Shown one piece after another: positions 60,601 through 64,000 of a stretch of DNA of 64,000 bases (positions within the stretch are counted from its first letter, which is position 1; the number at the start of each line of letters is the position of its first letter). Below the pieces are notes generated by a model. It saw nothing but the letters and a program-made list of their open reading frames with translations. It made no database searches and was not told where the DNA came from. Made by a program: the position numbers and the translations under genes. The DNA is from Tipula vernalis. Its lineage: Eukaryota > Arthropoda > Insecta > Diptera > Tipulidae. The DNA lies in NCBI GenBank assembly GCA_958295665.1, contig OY282560.1:268809315-268873314 (forward strand), in the 5' to 3' direction.

Positions 60601-62530
60601 TTCATCTACTTGATAGAAACACGTTTTCGATAAAGGATATTTACATTGCGAACAAATATTCTGAATTTTTTTCAAAAAAATACCATTTGTAATTACAAAT
60701 TTCTCAGTAAAATGGTTGGGAGTTGAAAAGCTTCGATACGTGAAAGCTTTTAAAACTAAATTTTTTTGACATTTCTTCCAAATACATGATTCATGCTCAC
60801 AAAACATTTTAACGAAAACAGAACACAAATTTTTGAGATAAATAAATTATCAAGATTAAAGCTCATTGAAAACAAATACTCTGAATTTTTCTAAAAATAC
60901 GGTAGTATTTTTTTATTTATAAATCAAATTTGAAAATCAAATGGGTATGTTTGAAAAGCTCTTAAAACTAAAAGCTCTTAATAATTTACATTGAGCGCCA
61001 ATATTCTAAATCCTACCAAAAATTCCGTCATCTCTTGTAATATAAAATTTCGAAGTAAATGGTTGGTTTAAAAAGCTTCGAAAAGTGTAAGCTCTTAAAA
61101 CACACACAATTTATTCAAATACCTAATATATGCTCATAAAACATTTTATTAAACACCTGAAATTTAAAAACCTCATAAATGTTAAGTTCAAACCTAAAAT
61201 TTATGAATTAATTGTCAAGCTTAATTATTGAAAACAAGTATTCTAAATTTATTACAAAATTCCACCTTCCTTTAAACTATCAAATTTCAGAATTAAAAGT
61301 AAATGATTTGGGTTAAAAAGCTTCGATTCGTGAAAGCTCCTTAAACTAAAAGTTCAACATTTTTTGGAAATACATAATTTAAGTTCATAAAACATTTTAA
61401 CAAAAAACTCAAATTACGAAAAGGCTTACAAATGTTAGGTACAAACCCAAAAAGTATAAATTAATTACTAAGCTTAAAGCTCATTAAAAACAAATATTCT
61501 ACATTTATCTGAAAATACCACTTTCCTTTATAATATCAGAACCATCTTGATGTAAACAGAGCTGGCATGTAAAAAATTAACTTAAAATAAGGAATACAGA
61601 AACACTAAAAATTCATTTATTTTCATAGAGTTTGTATGAAAAAACTCGATTTTGATTGACGAAAAAACATGAATTAAAAGTTTAACCCAGTTAAATATTT
61701 TTTTCTAACATCGCTATAAAACAACTCAATGTCTTACTAATTTAAAACACAGGTTCTCAAATTTCCTGATTTTCCAGCAATAATCAAAAGAAAATAAGGG
61801 AACTTAAACTAAAAAACATTCTACAACAATAACAATATGTATTAAAAAAATAATCATTTTAATGACGTCATGATTTGTCCACATCTAAAACCAATGGCAA
61901 CAATCGAAATTAAAATAAATCAAAAGGAGCCAAACAGAAAAACTTAAATCAATACAATGAGAGTGAAGGAAACAAAAAATCGAAACAATCTAGCATGCTT
62001 TGCAAATTCAAAATAACCTCAGAACGATATTTGCAATGAAAGAGATGATTATTGTATTGTTTGTAAATTTTGATTTATTAGTTTATGATGTATATTACAA
62101 AAACAACAACACTTTAAAGTTCAAAAATAACTTATTTTTGCAGACGATTTTCACTAAGAAATAAACATTTTCATGATTCGATTTTTCAATCAAATAAAAT
62201 TACATGTTTTATGAATATTTTCGTATAAACATAATATAAAAGCTCATAATTCTTATGTAATTCATAATGTAAATGAAAACAATCGTTTTCCCATATAGTT
62301 TCATAGTAAAGAAAGAATTTTATGTACCTTATTTTAAGCTTAGTAAAAAATACACTCAATGTGGATGCTCTTATTTATAGAGTAGGCTCTGATAATATCT
62401 AGTTTTGCAGTAAAATGGTTTGATTTGAAAACCTCTTAAATCTAAAAGCTTTTGATGATTGATGATTAACTTTGAAATCAAATATTCTAAATGTTAGCCA
62501 AAATTTCATCACCCTTTGTAAAATCATATT
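60600..62530. repeat. diverged AT-rich tandem repeat region
   Basis: A loosely conserved module recurs at about 60640, 60865, 60990, 61220, 61475 and 62465. It pairs a word like GAAAACAAATATTCTGAAT with a later AAAAAGCTTCGATACGTGAAAGC and a CATAAAACATTTTAAC. Spacing varies from about 125 to 250 bases with one longer gap. It appears to be an old, decayed array. Confidence 0.65.
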
Positions 62531-62832
62531 TCTGAGTAAAATTGTTTTGTTAACCTTTATGTTTACAGCCGCATGACCAAAATTTTAGTGATTTAGGTAT
62601 CTTATCGACATGAATCCTTCAGTAGATTAACAATTATTTATTCTGAATAGAATTTCAAGAAAAGTTTTTCATAAACTCGATTATAACTTGTTTTTACTAT
62701 AGTTTGTTATGAAAATTAGAAAGTTTAATATTATTTAGTTCATTATTTATTTATAAAACTTAACATATAATAAAAAATTACATACAAATTAATTCCCGGT
62801 GTTTGGGGTACATCGCAAACAAGTTGCTACAG

Positions 62833-64000
62833 TCAATGTACGCTGCGCGCAGATTTTTTGCAATTCGCACCATTTTTCCAGGTCAATCTTCTCTTAGAAC
62901 AGAGGTGGCAGTTTACTTTGTGTATAATTCTACCGCTTGAGTTACGTTTTTTTGCGATAGATGTGCTTTGTAAATCTCTTGCTTCAATTTCCACATTATG
63001 GCCCAAAATACTTTCGATACCATTTTTCGTAGCAAAATGTCGCGTTATTTGCGCGTTCTTGGAACGCTTACTAATTTCAGATATAACCAACTGCTCGCAT
63101 AATTGTTGCAAAAATTTACGCCGGTGACTGGAGTTTTTTTCAAGAACGGATTATTTTCTATATATGCTATATGTTATAAAAAAATGCCAGTGGCCAGAGA
63201 TTCGTCCTCCTTTTGCATGAATATTCGCGCAACATTTTGTCCATATTATCCATGCTGCCCTTATTTCAGTTATAATCTAGGGTCATTGTTAGTTTATTGG
63301 CCGATCCTTATTTCTCCTTATCATAATGCATAGTGGATAAGACCACCACAGCTTTGTTTTTTTTGGAATATACGAACACATTGTGATGTTGTTCGAAAAT
63401 CCGAAAATAGACGATTCGACCGGTCGAGGTTTGCCTTTTACAACTACAAATTCCGCTGGTACGAATCGCCTTCTTTTATTTACTGTCCCTATAATTGATA
63501 AATTGTGGTTACGCATCAAACTAGAAGCTAAATTTTATCTGGTAAAAAAATTGTCACACGTAATATTTCGATCACTTCTACGAAAAAAAATACAACATAA
63601 ATTTTTAACAACACGTTCTCCATGGTTACTTTCTCTTTGTGAGTTTGCAGCGATTCCAGTGTAGATTTGTTCTTTCAATGGATACGAGGTAGTGGAGTCG
63701 CACACCCCCACCATACTTTAATTCCATATCTGGCCGGTTTTGAGGGAATGTACTGTCTGAAACATCATCAATCGTAACGTTTGCTCCAGCTACAAGACAG
63801 CAAGTATCCGTTGCGCACGGGTATTCTCATTATCAAATCTGATATATCGGCTTATACTATAAAAGCGCTGAACACCCATCTCCACAAATCTAGTATACTC
63901 ATTCTTGGATCGGATGCTCAGGTTGATTCTTTTATTTGTTGGGCCTGCAGGAAGTCATAGACTGGTTGAGGTATAATGTAATATCAGGTTGTGATATTCG
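62833..64000 (-). pseudogene. piggyBac-like transposase, frameshifted, truncated by window
   Basis: On the minus strand, YIPSKPARYGIKVWW and TSYPLKEQIYTGIAA (63770-63660, in different frames) match the piggyBac core. Next come NHGERVVKNL (about 63630), IGTVNKRRRFVPAEF and SSIFGFSNNITMCSYIPKK (63495-63330). The last frame (63111-62833) reads KRSKNAQITRHFATKNGIES and then a CHLC...C-K-K...VH cysteine-rich tail, with one zinc ligand altered (N and S at expected C positions). It ends at TGA 62833. Multiple frame changes and stops are present. The N-terminus and first D lie beyond 64000. Confidence 0.85.

Overview
The window is AT-rich eukaryotic DNA, almost certainly from an insect and probably a fly. 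That guess rests on the mix of transposon families (BEL/Pao, Jockey/CR1-type LINEs, Tc1/mariner, Tigger, hAT, piggyBac); no host gene fixes the species. I could not identify any convincing host protein-coding, tRNA or rRNA gene. Nearly everything recognisable is a mobile element, and nearly every one is broken by stop codons, frameshifts, deletions or nested insertions. This looks like heterochromatin or a gene-poor accessory region.

Layout. 1-2.4 kb: unassigned sequence with short direct repeats and a CTGT/CAGT microsatellite. 3.05-8.04 kb: about 5 kb of simple satellite whose unit changes from AAACTTTT (8 bp) to AACTTTTT (8 bp) to ACTTTTT (7 bp). 8.85-10.54 kb: a Tc1/mariner-superfamily element (DD34E) with TIRs built of roughly 22-bp repeats and one stop codon in the transposase. 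11.4-12.3 kb: a Jockey/CR1-like LINE fossil. 12.3-15.6 kb: AT-rich with nothing recognised. 15.6-19.7 kb: a nearly full-length LINE on the minus strand (PHD-finger ORF1, endonuclease plus RT ORF2). 20.4-24.75 kb: a large fold-back (inverted-repeat) element whose arms are arrays of a 167-bp tandem repeat.

25.5-36.7 kb (minus strand) is a nest. A long BEL/Pao polyprotein (27.0-32.0 kb, 1682 codons open) lies between two parts of a different broken gene. That gene has a MULE/KDZ-like DDE core upstream (33.55-32.1 kb) and a ubiquitin-protease-like C-terminus downstream (26.2-25.55 kb). Upstream of it is a second, badly decayed BEL/Pao copy (36.7-33.55 kb) carrying a 585-bp insertion. 36.7-40.14 kb (plus strand) is a Jockey-like LINE with an internally deleted hAT element inserted into ORF1. 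40.78-42.01 kb is a dead Tc3/Minos-type transposon. 42.16-44.56 kb is a second fold-back element with the same architecture and the same terminal CCCGAA motifs as the first, but an unrelated arm repeat. 44.6-54 kb is mostly unassigned, with two small tandem repeats. 54.5-54.9 kb: mariner-type remnant. 55.43-57.77 kb: a complete Tigger/pogo element with one nonsense codon. 59.5-62.5 kb: AT-rich diverged repeats. 62.83-64.0 kb: a piggyBac transposase pseudogene running off the window.

The most interesting points are the split transposase/deubiquitinase-like gene, the pair of fold-back elements that share ends but not arms, and the satellite whose unit changes in discrete blocks. All family calls come from motifs read by eye; no database search was run.
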